Below, one piece after another: positions 1 through 7,488 of a stretch of DNA of 64,000 bases. The stretch is from Lachnospiraceae bacterium. GTDB lineage: Bacteria; Bacillota; Clostridia; Lachnospirales; Lachnospiraceae. The stretch is taken from positions 1 to 64,000 of the forward strand of contig JAFVSN010000010.1 in assembly GCA_017503735.1 (NCBI GenBank), read 5' to 3'. The translations under genes and the position numbers were made by a program. How positions within the stretch are numbered: position 1 is the first letter of the stretch; every line of letters begins with the position of its first letter. The notes below the pieces were generated by a model, which saw only the letters and a program-made list of their open reading frames with translations, ran no database searches and was not told the origin of the DNA.

Positions 1-176
1 CTGCGAGACAATGTATAAAGGCTCTTGCACAGGTGGGAGTGGCAAAGCCACAATATATTCCGAGAATATTATCATGTTTTCAAGAAGCCGATTTATCAAA
101 GTATAAGGACAGTATGCGTCCGCTGATTGAACGAGATATGACGGAAACTAAAAAAGCATTGATAGAGCAACTTTGA
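1..176 (+). CDS. 3' end of an unrecognised gene (partial)
   Basis: An open frame enters at the window edge and stops at TGA 174-176, giving about 57 C-terminal residues that end in KKALIEQL. The segment is helical-looking and charged (SKYKDSMRPLIERDM), with no motif I can name. It lies 16 nt before the next gene's start, so the two may be co-transcribed. No function is offered. Confidence 0.6.
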   Translation, partial: ARQCIKALAQVGVAKPQYIPRILSCFQEADLSKYKDSMRPLIERDMTETKKALIEQL

Positions 177-192
177 ATTTGTGGAGGCTTGT

Positions 193-705
193 ATGACAAT
201 TGAAAAAGTAAGATGTGATGGCTTTTCGGAAATTAATCTGGATGCTTTTAACCGTCAACAGGAGATTACAAGAATATATGTTAGAAAAGACGAGAAGTAT
301 GTTCTTGAAGAACAACCTGGTATGATGGATTGGAGTATAGATAAAAAAAGAGAAGTCGCTCTTGACCTTGTTGATAATAATTATATTTCCTATCTTGCAC
401 TTGAGGAAGGTAAAATTATTGGCTTTATGAGTCTTGTGAAGGAATTGATATCCGAGCGGATGATTCTTGATTTGATTCAAGTTGACAAGAATTTTCGTGG
501 TCAGGGAATTGGCCGTATATTATGGGAAAAAGCAGTGGAAGAAGCACGCTTAAACGGAGCAAGGGAGTTGTATATTTCTGCTTGTCCATCAGAAGAAACA
601 ATTAATTTCTACAGAGCTATGGGAGCAGATGTTACTGATAATCCTATTCTTTCCATTGCAAATGATGAACCGGATGACCTTCAGCTTGTTTATTCACTTG
701 TGTAA
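193..705 (+). CDS. GNAT-family N-acetyltransferase
   Basis: A 170-residue single-domain protein that should transfer an acetyl group from acetyl-CoA to an unknown amine. The central acetyl-CoA-binding motif is visible as DLIQVDKNFRGQGIGRILWE (the R/Q-x-x-G-x-G/A loop is RGQGIG), followed by the usual helix and the strand ELYISACPSEETINFYRAMG, whose FYRAMG corresponds to the FYxxxGF element. ATG 193 is chosen over the in-frame GTG at 181 because GGAGG at 183-187 sits 5 nt before it. It is followed by about 430 nt without a gene. The substrate cannot be read from sequence. Confidence 0.85.
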   Translation: MTIEKVRCDGFSEINLDAFNRQQEITRIYVRKDEKYVLEEQPGMMDWSIDKKREVALDLVDNNYISYLALEEGKIIGFMSLVKELISERMILDLIQVDKNFRGQGIGRILWEKAVEEARLNGARELYISACPSEETINFYRAMGADVTDNPILSIANDEPDDLQLVYSLV

Positions 706-827
706 ATCCCAATTTGTCAAGCGCTTGAAACTTTCAGTTTGATGGAGTGACATTTCCCAATTTACAGATACCTTATTTAGAGTTTTTTATAGTAACGGAA
801 TTACATATTCCCCTTCCAAGTACCGAC

Positions 828-964
828 GTCTGAAACGGATGGAGTATTTTAAAGAAAACCATAAAGAGACGTCAGCACTTGGCGAGGTATTTTCGAGCCT
901 AGTACTGCTACGTCTCTGCATGAGCGAGAGCGGGTTTTCGTAGAATACTCCATCCGTTTCAGAC
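828..964. repeat. 137-bp imperfect palindromic element (structured non-coding)
   Basis: A perfect 21-bp inverted repeat (828-848 against 944-964) encloses nested arms: GAAAACC 854-860 with GGTTTTC 933-939, and AGAGACGT 865-872 with ACGTCTCT 910-917. The innermost part pairs GGC/CGAG-type arms around 880-900. As RNA it would fold into one long, branched rod. The 3' side has no T-run, so it is not a simple terminator. A 12-bp palindrome TCAAGCGCTTGA lies upstream near 719-730. It could be a MITE-like repeat, a relic of a mobile element, or a structured RNA; no coding sequence is credible here. Confidence 0.7.
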
Positions 965-1016
965 GGAACTAATAGGAAGAAAATAATTACCACTACCCTT
1001 TTCTGTCAAAATGAGG

Positions 1017-1083
1017 TATAATAGCCACATGAGTGGCTATTATCGTGGGCAGTCGCTGAAAGGAACATAAAGTTCCTCTCAGC
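1017..1083 (+). promoter_or_regulatory. Candidate -10 box with overlapping 11-bp operator and leader hairpin
   Basis: TATAAT at 1017-1022 overlaps a perfect 11-bp inverted repeat (1018-1028 and 1033-1043, core AGCCAC-ATGA-GTGGCT). A second stem follows at 1055-1066 with 1072-1083 (one mismatch, loop ATAAA). No good -35 is seen 17 nt upstream of the -10. The arrangement suits an operator or a regulated leader ahead of the zinc-ribbon/RNase Z genes, about 110 nt downstream. The rest of 706-1132 holds only this and the 828-964 palindrome. Confidence 0.4.
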
Positions 1084-1132
1084 TCGTTGCTGGGGGTATA
1101 ATCATTCTGAGGGATTGAAAGGAGTGGAACGG

Positions 1133-1360
1133 ATGAAGCAAAAGGTACTCTGTAATTGTTGCGGACGAGCCCTAAAAACTTCCGACAGCGGGAAAACCGT
1201 AACGGAGGATGCGGTGTACATTCGCAAAGAATGGGGGTATTTTTCTGAAAAAGATTTACAGATTCATCATATTGTGATTTGCGAAGACTGTTATGATGAA
1301 TGGATAAAGCAGTTTAAGTTACCTGTGAAGATAGAAAAAAAGCAGGAGGTTTTATGTTAG
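1133..1360 (+). CDS. Small zinc-ribbon-like protein
   Basis: A 75-residue hypothetical protein with two cysteine knuckles, CNCC near residues 8-11 and CEDC near residue 50, spaced as in a treble-clef or zinc-ribbon metal site; an IHHIVI segment precedes the second pair. The start is ATG 1133, 8 nt after AAAGGAG 1118-1124, rather than the GTG-initiated longer frame. Its stop overlaps the RNase Z start by 7 nt, so the two are translationally coupled. Function is unknown; a nucleic-acid-related adaptor role is only a guess from the partner. Confidence 0.7.
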   Translation: MKQKVLCNCCGRALKTSDSGKTVTEDAVYIRKEWGYFSEKDLQIHHIVICEDCYDEWIKQFKLPVKIEKKQEVLC

Positions 1361-2268
1361 AAGTTTGTTTGTTAGGGACCGGCGGAATGATGCCGCTTCC
1401 GAATCGTTGGCTGACCGCCTTGATGACGCGGTTAAACGGCAGCAGTCTGCTGATTGATTGCGGTGAAGGGACTCAGGTGGCGATTCGGGAAAAAGGATGG
1501 AGTTTTCACGATATTGATGTGATTTGTTTTACCCATTATCACGGGGATCACATCAGCGGGTTGCCGGGATTATTGTTGTCCATGGGAAATGCGGAGCGGA
1601 AAGAGCCTGTGACTCTCATCGGACCGAAGGGGTTGGAACGGGTAGTTGGCGCACTCAGAACCATTGCGCCGGAGCTGCCCTTTGCATTAGAATTTCATGA
1701 AATAACCGAGGCAGAGGAGACGATTTTCTGCCACGGTTATGAAATCGAAGCCTATAAAGTGAATCATAACGTACTTTGTTACGGGTATTCCGTAGTGGTG
1801 CGCAGAGGAGGCCGGTTCTTTCCGGAACTGGCGGCAGAACATAATGTTCCGCAAAAGTACTGGAACCGGTTGCAGAAAGGCGAGACCATCGAGGAAGATG
1901 GTGTATGCTTTACACCGGACATGGTGCTGGGTCCGCCGCGAAAGGGGATACGTCTTGCCTACAGTACGGACACCCGGCCGACAAAGAGTATGGTCGCCCA
2001 TGCCGCGGAAGCGGATTTGTTTATCTGCGAAGGGATGTACGGTGAAGATGACAAGATGAATAAAGCGTTGGAACATAAGCACATGACCTTTTATGAGGCG
2101 GCAAAACTGGCAAAAGAAGCGAATGTAAAAGAATTGTGGCTGACCCATTACAGCCCGTCTCTCATTCGACCGGAGGATTTTATTCCGAAAACCCGGAAGA
2201 TTTTTCCGGCAACGTATGCTGCAAAGGATGGCAGAACGATTGTATTGGAGTTTGATAAAAACGAATAA
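1354..2268 (+). CDS. rnz: Ribonuclease Z (tRNA 3'-endonuclease)
   Basis: Removes 3' trailers from tRNA precursors in the cytoplasm. The 304-residue length matches short-form RNase Z. The metallo-beta-lactamase core is clear: LLGTGGMMP at the N terminus, then H61-Y-H63-G-D65-H66 as the zinc-binding HxHxDH motif, later AYSTDTRPT, the EHKHMT histidine-rich loop (EGMYGEDDKMNKALEHKHMT region) and ELWLTHYSPS. The gene starts inside the stop of the zinc-ribbon gene (ATG 1354, AGGAGG just upstream) and is followed by a DUF6715-like gene after 30 nt. Another MBL nuclease of the same family is the only real alternative. Confidence 0.93.
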   Translation: MLEVCLLGTGGMMPLPNRWLTALMTRLNGSSLLIDCGEGTQVAIREKGWSFHDIDVICFTHYHGDHISGLPGLLLSMGNAERKEPVTLIGPKGLERVVGALRTIAPELPFALEFHEITEAEETIFCHGYEIEAYKVNHNVLCYGYSVVVRRGGRFFPELAAEHNVPQKYWNRLQKGETIEEDGVCFTPDMVLGPPRKGIRLAYSTDTRPTKSMVAHAAEADLFICEGMYGEDDKMNKALEHKHMTFYEAAKLAKEANVKELWLTHYSPSLIRPEDFIPKTRKIFPATYAAKDGRTIVLEFDKNE

Positions 2269-2298
2269 TCCGGTTTTGAGTGCAAAGGAGGGATTCCT

Positions 2299-2865
2299 AT
2301 GAAGACGAAAAAGAGAATCGGTACTATTAGTGTAATCCTGGTGTTGGCGTGTGCCATTGTAGCATTGTACATGTACATCGACCGTTCGGGGAAGGAAGCC
2401 AAAGAACCGGTAAACACGGTGACGGAGCAGATTCTTGCAAAGAATCTTGATACCAATTATCCGCCGACTCCTCATGCGGTGGCAGAGTTTTATTGCGGAA
2501 TTGTGGAATGTATTTACAATGAGGATACCACGGAGGAGCAGCTTGCGGAGCTGGTGCGGAAGGAACGTGAATTATTTGATGAGGAGTTTGCGGCATTGAA
2601 TCCGTATGAAACCTTGTTGGATGCAACGAAGGATGAACTAAAAACCGCAAAAGAAAAGAAGCTTACATTTACCGGATATATCGTGGATAAGGCCAGTAAC
2701 GTGACGAAATGGAAAAAGGGCGGAAAGGATTATGCATCCGTGATGTTTCAGCTTATGAGTAAATCCGATAGTGGAAGCGGCGGAAGTTACCGGAATCTTA
2801 TCCTGCGAAAGGATGCCGACGGAAACTATAAGATTCTGGGATGGGAAACCATAGATGAGGAATAA
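2299..2865 (+). CDS. DUF6715-like membrane-anchored protein
   Basis: A 188-residue protein with a Lys-rich N terminus and one transmembrane segment (about residues 8-27, IGTISVILVLACAIVALYMY), so most of it is predicted outside the membrane. The extracellular part carries the NYPPTPHAVAEFYCGIVECIYNE stretch that I recall from the Lachnospiraceae family DUF6715. The C-terminal half is a beta-rich segment ending in YKILGWETIDEE. It sits between rnz and tsaD in the same direction. No function is known to me; the family assignment is from memory. Confidence 0.7.
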   Translation: MKTKKRIGTISVILVLACAIVALYMYIDRSGKEAKEPVNTVTEQILAKNLDTNYPPTPHAVAEFYCGIVECIYNEDTTEEQLAELVRKERELFDEEFAALNPYETLLDATKDELKTAKEKKLTFTGYIVDKASNVTKWKKGGKDYASVMFQLMSKSDSGSGGSYRNLILRKDADGNYKILGWETIDEE

Positions 2866-2949
2866 GTGAAGCAGAACAAGAAGGGTGGTCGGAACAGCAA
2901 AAGAATAGGGCGGAGAATAATGTAACAAGAAATAACGGAGGCAAATAAC

Positions 2950-3960
2950 GTGCGAATTTTAGCAATTGAATCTTCCTGTGACGAAACCGCGGCAGCGGTG
3001 GTGGAGGATGGCAGAAAAGTACTTTCCAATGTAATTTCGTCACAAATTGATATTCATACATTATACGGAGGTGTAGTACCGGAAATCGCTTCCAGAAAGC
3101 ATACGGAGCGGATCAATAACGTGGTGGACCAGGCACTTTCGGAAGCCGGGATGACTTTGTCGGAGGTAGATGCGGTGGCAGTGACCTACGGACCGGGGTT
3201 GGTGGGTGCCCTTTTGGTAGGCGTGGCCCATGCGAAAGCACTTGCCTATGCGGCGGGGAAACCTCTCATCGGAGTGCATCATATCGAAGGACATATTTCT
3301 GCAAATTACATAGAAAATTTAGACTTAGAACCGCCGTTTTTATGCCTTGTGGTGTCCGGCGGTCACACCCATTTGGTGCGGGTGGCGGACTACGGTGAAT
3401 ATGAGATTTTAGGGCGGACCCATGACGATGCGGCGGGAGAAGCCTTTGACAAGGTGGCAAGAGCCATCGGGCTCGGTTATCCGGGCGGTCCGAAGATTGA
3501 TAAGTTGTCCAAGGAAGGAAATCCGAAAGCAATTGCTTTCCCGAAGGGACAGATTGCGGACTCTCCGTACGATTTCAGTTTTAGCGGTGTGAAGTCTGCG
3601 GTGTTGAATTATTTGAATCAGTCGGCGATGCAGGGAGTTGAAATCAATCCGGCGGATGTGGCAGCGTCTTTCCAACAGTCGGTGGTAGAGGTTTTGGTGG
3701 AAAAAACCATGGCTGCGGTGAAACATTCCGGCATGAAAAAACTGGCATTGGCCGGTGGTGTGGCGTCCAATTCCGCGATTCGCGCAGGCATGGAAGAAGC
3801 ATGCAAAAAAGCAGGGGTTAAGCTGTACCGTCCGTCTCCGATTTTGTGTACGGACAATGCGGCCATGATCGGTGCGGCGGCATATTATGAATTTCAAAAG
3901 GGAGTTCGGCACGGACTGGATTTGAACGCAGTGCCGAATTTGCAGCTCGGTGAGCGATAA
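2950..3960 (+). CDS. tsaD: tRNA N6-threonylcarbamoyladenosine transferase TsaD
   Basis: Transfers threonylcarbamoyl from TC-AMP to A37 of ANN-decoding tRNAs, working with TsaB/TsaE; its TC-AMP supplier TsaC is also in this window (55.9 kb). The 336 residues show the ASKHA/ASHA features: [18 protein letters not shown] at the N terminus, the metal-binding H111-IEG-H115 motif, [37 protein letters not shown] and CTDNAAMIG. It uses a GTG start 8 nt after GGAGG 2937-2941; no ATG fits better. IspD follows after 8 nt, so they are co-transcribed. Confidence 0.96.
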   Translation: MRILAIESSCDETAAAVVEDGRKVLSNVISSQIDIHTLYGGVVPEIASRKHTERINNVVDQALSEAGMTLSEVDAVAVTYGPGLVGALLVGVAHAKALAYAAGKPLIGVHHIEGHISANYIENLDLEPPFLCLVVSGGHTHLVRVADYGEYEILGRTHDDAAGEAFDKVARAIGLGYPGGPKIDKLSKEGNPKAIAFPKGQIADSPYDFSFSGVKSAVLNYLNQSAMQGVEINPADVAASFQQSVVEVLVEKTMAAVKHSGMKKLALAGGVASNSAIRAGMEEACKKAGVKLYRPSPILCTDNAAMIGAAAYYEFQKGVRHGLDLNAVPNLQLGER

Positions 3961-3968
3961 GGAGGAGT

Positions 3969-4655
3969 ATGGCGGCAGCGGGGATTGTATTGGCAGGAGG
4001 AAAAGGAAGCAGGATGCGAAGCGACGTTCCGAAGCAGTATATGGAGCTTCTCGGAAAGCCGCTCTTGTATTATGCCCTGAAAGCCTTTGAAGACAGCGAT
4101 GTTGAAAGCGTAGTGCTGGTGACGGCAGAAGGCGACGAGGCATATTGCAGAAAAGAGTTGGTTGAGCGGTTTGGGTTTACGAAGGTCGTAGCTATCGTTG
4201 CCGGTGGCGGGGAACGTTACGCATCCGTGTGGAACGGATTGAAGTGTTTAAAAGAATATTCTCCGGATTATGTGCTGATTCATGACGGTGCCAGACCTTT
4301 GGTGACGGCGGAATTGATTAATCGGTTGCTTACGGAGACGGAACATTACGAGGCATGCGTGGCGGGGATGCCGGTAAAGGACACCATTCAGATGACGGAT
4401 GGGGAAGGAAATATTACCCTGACTCCGAAACGGGATAGTTTGTGGATTGCGCAAACACCCCAAAGTTTTCGTTTTTCCCTTGCCTATGATGCCTACGAAC
4501 ACTTGATGCAGGAGGAAGAAATCAACGTAACCGACGACGCCATGGTGGTTGGAATGTACTCTGATATTCCGATACGAATGGTGCGGGGGAGTTACAAAAA
4601 CATAAAAGTTACCACACCGGAAGATTTGGTGTTGGCAGAAGGGTTTCTAAAATAA
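3969..4655 (+). CDS. ispD: 2-C-methyl-D-erythritol 4-phosphate cytidylyltransferase
   Basis: Catalyses CTP + MEP to CDP-ME, the third step of the non-mevalonate isoprenoid pathway. At 228 residues it is full length. The nucleotide-binding N terminus is AAGIVLAGGKGSRMRSDVPKQY, with the conserved glycines, R and K; later come VLIHDGARPLV and the TPQSF motif, and VTDDAMVVG near the C terminus. It starts 8 nt after tsaD, with GGAGG inside the gap. The closely related ribitol-5-phosphate cytidylyltransferase (TarI) is the main alternative, but no teichoic-acid genes are adjacent. Confidence 0.9.
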   Translation: MAAAGIVLAGGKGSRMRSDVPKQYMELLGKPLLYYALKAFEDSDVESVVLVTAEGDEAYCRKELVERFGFTKVVAIVAGGGERYASVWNGLKCLKEYSPDYVLIHDGARPLVTAELINRLLTETEHYEACVAGMPVKDTIQMTDGEGNITLTPKRDSLWIAQTPQSFRFSLAYDAYEHLMQEEEINVTDDAMVVGMYSDIPIRMVRGSYKNIKVTTPEDLVLAEGFLK

Positions 4656-4695
4656 ACAACAGAGAAGTGCCGGGGGTTCGGCAGAAAGGATTCTT

Positions 4696-7446
4696 ATGGG
4701 ACAGAAAAAAGTATTGGACTGGCAGTTGTATTCCGAAAAGGCGATTGCTTCCGTAGCGGAAGGCTGTGTGTTGCTTCGCAATGAAGGGAAGGTACTTCCG
4801 TTTCAAAAAGGTGAGAAGGTAGCGGTATTCGGCAGAATCCAGTTGGATTATTACAAAAGCGGAACCGGTTCCGGCGGCATGGTAAATGTATCCCGCGTGG
4901 TAGGGATTACGGAAGGCTTACTCGAGAGCGGAGCGGTTAACGTAAACCGCGAATTGTTAAAGGTATATGAGGACTGGTGTATGGAGCATCCTTTTGATTT
5001 GGGTACCGGCTGGGGGGCGGAGCCTTGGAGCCAGAAGGAGATGCCACTTTCCGATGCTCTTTGTGAAAAGACGGCGGTAGAATCGGAAGTGGCTCTTGTA
5101 ATTCTCGGTCGTACCGCAGGTGAGGATCAGGATAATCGTGCGGAAAAGGGAGCTTACTTCTTAAGTGACGGCGAAGAGGACATGATTGCCAAGGTAAGAA
5201 AGCATTTTAAGAAAATGGTGGTGCTTCTTAACGTGGGCGGTCTCATTGATATGGGATTTGTAACCAAATACAAGCCGGAGGCAGTGGTATACGGCTGGCA
5301 GGGTGGTATGCTCGGCGGAACCGGTACGGCACAGGTGCTTACCGGTCAGGTAAGTCCGTCCGGAAAGTTGCCGGATACGATTGCCTATACGATTGAGGAC
5401 TATCCGTCCCATCCGTATTTCGGAAGCAGGGAACGCAATTTTTATACCGAGGATATTTATGTAGGTTATCGTTATTTTGAAACCTTTGCAAAGGATAAGG
5501 TAATGTATCCCTTCGGTTTCGGTCTGTCCTATACAACGTTTTCCATAGAGACCAAATCGGTAACGGCTACAACGGATACGGTATCCATTGAGGTGGAAGT
5601 AACCAATACCGGTGATGTGGCAGGCAAGGAAGTGGTGCAGGTATACTGTGAGGCACCTCAGGGAGTGCTTGGTAAGCCGGCAAGAGTGCTTTGCGGTTAT
5701 GAAAAGACGAAAGAATTGGCACCGCAGGAAACACAGATTGTAACGGTGACGGTACGTGACGAGGATTTTGCTTCCTTTGATGATTTGGGTAAGACCGGAC
5801 ATAAATCCTGCTTTGTTTTGGAAGAGGGAGAATACAATTTCTATGTGGGCGCAGATGTACGCAGTGCGAAAAAGGCGACATCTACCCATGTGGAGGAGAC
5901 TTATGTGGTTTCCGAACATGAGCAGGTATTGGCACCGGAGCGTTCTTTCCTGCGTATGATTCCGGAGGTAAGCAGTGACGGTTATGTTGTGAAGTTTGAG
6001 GAGATTCCGGCGGTAGAACCGCAGGAGGAAGCACGCAGATTGTCCCGTATGCCGAAGGAACTTGCCTACACCGGGGATAAAGGAATTAAACTGGCGGATG
6101 TGGCAGACGGCAAGGCGTCCATGGATGCGTTTATAGCCCAGTTCTCTGATGAGAATCTGGCGTGTATTATCCGTGGCGAGGGGATGAGTAGTCCGAAGGT
6201 AACGCCGGGTACGGCATCCACCTTCGGCGGTGTAACCGAGGAGTTGGCAGCCTTCGGAATTCCGTGCGGTTGTTGTGCGGACGGTCCGGCGGGGATCCGT
6301 ATGGACTGCGGAACCAAAGCTTTTAGTATCCCGAACGGTACGTTACTGGCTTCTACCTTTAACAAAGAACTGATTACGGAGTTATTTACCTGCTTCGGTT
6401 TGGAAGCGGCATATCATAAAGTGGATTGCATGTTGGGACCGGGAATGAACCTGCACCGTCATCCGTTAAACGGACGTAATTTTGAGTATTTTTCCGAAGA
6501 CCCGTATCTGACCGGGACCATGGCTACGGCGGAATTAAAAGGATTCCACTCCGCAGGTGTGACAGGTACGATTAAACATTTTTGCGGAAACGATCAGGAG
6601 TCCGGACGGCATACTTCCGACTCCGTGATTTCCGAACGCGCGCTTCGTGAGATTTACTTGAAGTGCTTTGAGTATGCGGTTAAGGATGGCAAGGCAACGA
6701 CCATTATGACTACCTACGGTTCCTTAAACGGAGTGTGGACTGCGGGGAATTATGATTTGGCAACGGCATTGTTGCGAGATGACTGGGGCTTTGACGGTAT
6801 GGTAATGACCGACTGGTGGGCTGCCATTAACAGACGAAATCATCCGGTGGATAAGCGGGATTTTGCGGCACTGGCCATGTCCCAGAACGATGTGTATATG
6901 GTAACCAGAGACAGTCTGACCCATGATGATAATGTGATGGAATCCTTGGCGGACGGTTCTTTAAAACGTGCGGAATTACAGCGAAATGCCGCGAATATTT
7001 GCCGTTTTATTTTGAGTACCCATGCATTAAAGCGTCTCCGTGGAATCGATGACGAGATTGAGCGCGTAAATTACACGGAAGAAGAACAAAATGACGGGGC
7101 AAACGGTAATTATACCTATGAATTGAAGGATTACCTGGAAATTGATATGACCGGTGTACACAGTAAAAAGGGAAGTCATCATACCTTTATGTTAAATATT
7201 GAGGAGAGAGCGAAGTACCGCTTTACCTTTACCGGAAGTTCCATGGCAAGCGAGCTGGCACAGATGCCGGTAACGCTGTACTTTATGGGAACGGTACACG
7301 ATACCTTTACCTGGCACGGAACAAAGGGAGAGCCCATGTCCTTTACGGGAGAATATATGCTGACCTTTATGCCGACCAGAGTGCGTCTGGCCTTTGCCCA
7401 GAACGGAATCGATTTTCATAAGATTATAATCGAGAAGGTAAAATAA
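4696..7446 (+). CDS. GH3 beta-glucosidase, circularly permuted domain order
   Basis: A 916-residue cytoplasmic (no signal peptide) beta-glycosidase for cello- or xylo-oligosaccharides. The domain order is reversed relative to canonical GH3. The alpha/beta sandwich comes first (about 1-270, VLLRNEGKVLPF near the start and PFGFGLSYTTF near 272-282), then an Fn3-like domain (about 285-385), a linker, and then the TIM barrel (about 455-770) with GPGMNLHRHPLNGRNFEYFSEDP, KHFCGND and GMVMTDWWA. Asp706 in MTDWW is the predicted nucleophile. A beta-rich tail of about 100 residues follows. This order is known in some ruminal Firmicute beta-glucosidases. It lies 40 nt after ispD and 42 nt before GH120. 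Confidence 0.9.
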   Translation: MGQKKVLDWQLYSEKAIASVAEGCVLLRNEGKVLPFQKGEKVAVFGRIQLDYYKSGTGSGGMVNVSRVVGITEGLLESGAVNVNRELLKVYEDWCMEHPFDLGTGWGAEPWSQKEMPLSDALCEKTAVESEVALVILGRTAGEDQDNRAEKGAYFLSDGEEDMIAKVRKHFKKMVVLLNVGGLIDMGFVTKYKPEAVVYGWQGGMLGGTGTAQVLTGQVSPSGKLPDTIAYTIEDYPSHPYFGSRERNFYTEDIYVGYRYFETFAKDKVMYPFGFGLSYTTFSIETKSVTATTDTVSIEVEVTNTGDVAGKEVVQVYCEAPQGVLGKPARVLCGYEKTKELAPQETQIVTVTVRDEDFASFDDLGKTGHKSCFVLEEGEYNFYVGADVRSAKKATSTHVEETYVVSEHEQVLAPERSFLRMIPEVSSDGYVVKFEEIPAVEPQEEARRLSRMPKELAYTGDKGIKLADVADGKASMDAFIAQFSDENLACIIRGEGMSSPKVTPGTASTFGGVTEELAAFGIPCGCCADGPAGIRMDCGTKAFSIPNGTLLASTFNKELITELFTCFGLEAAYHKVDCMLGPGMNLHRHPLNGRNFEYFSEDPYLTGTMATAELKGFHSAGVTGTIKHFCGNDQESGRHTSDSVISERALREIYLKCFEYAVKDGKATTIMTTYGSLNGVWTAGNYDLATALLRDDWGFDGMVMTDWWAAINRRNHPVDKRDFAALAMSQNDVYMVTRDSLTHDDNVMESLADGSLKRAELQRNAANICRFILSTHALKRLRGIDDEIERVNYTEEEQNDGANGNYTYELKDYLEIDMTGVHSKKGSHHTFMLNIEERAKYRFTFTGSSMASELAQMPVTLYFMGTVHDTFTWHGTKGEPMSFTGEYMLTFMPTRVRLAFAQNGIDFHKIIIEKVK

Positions 7447-7488
7447 GAGAATAGAAAGAGAAGAGTATTTGAACAGAGGAGGTTTACA

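Noticed and set aside
828-964. Simple rho-independent terminator
   Set aside because: The stem is far longer than a terminator, is branched, and no T-run follows either arm.
787-993. 68-codon minus-strand frame in the palindromic element
   Set aside because: It consists of the two arms of the inverted repeat; no ribosome site.
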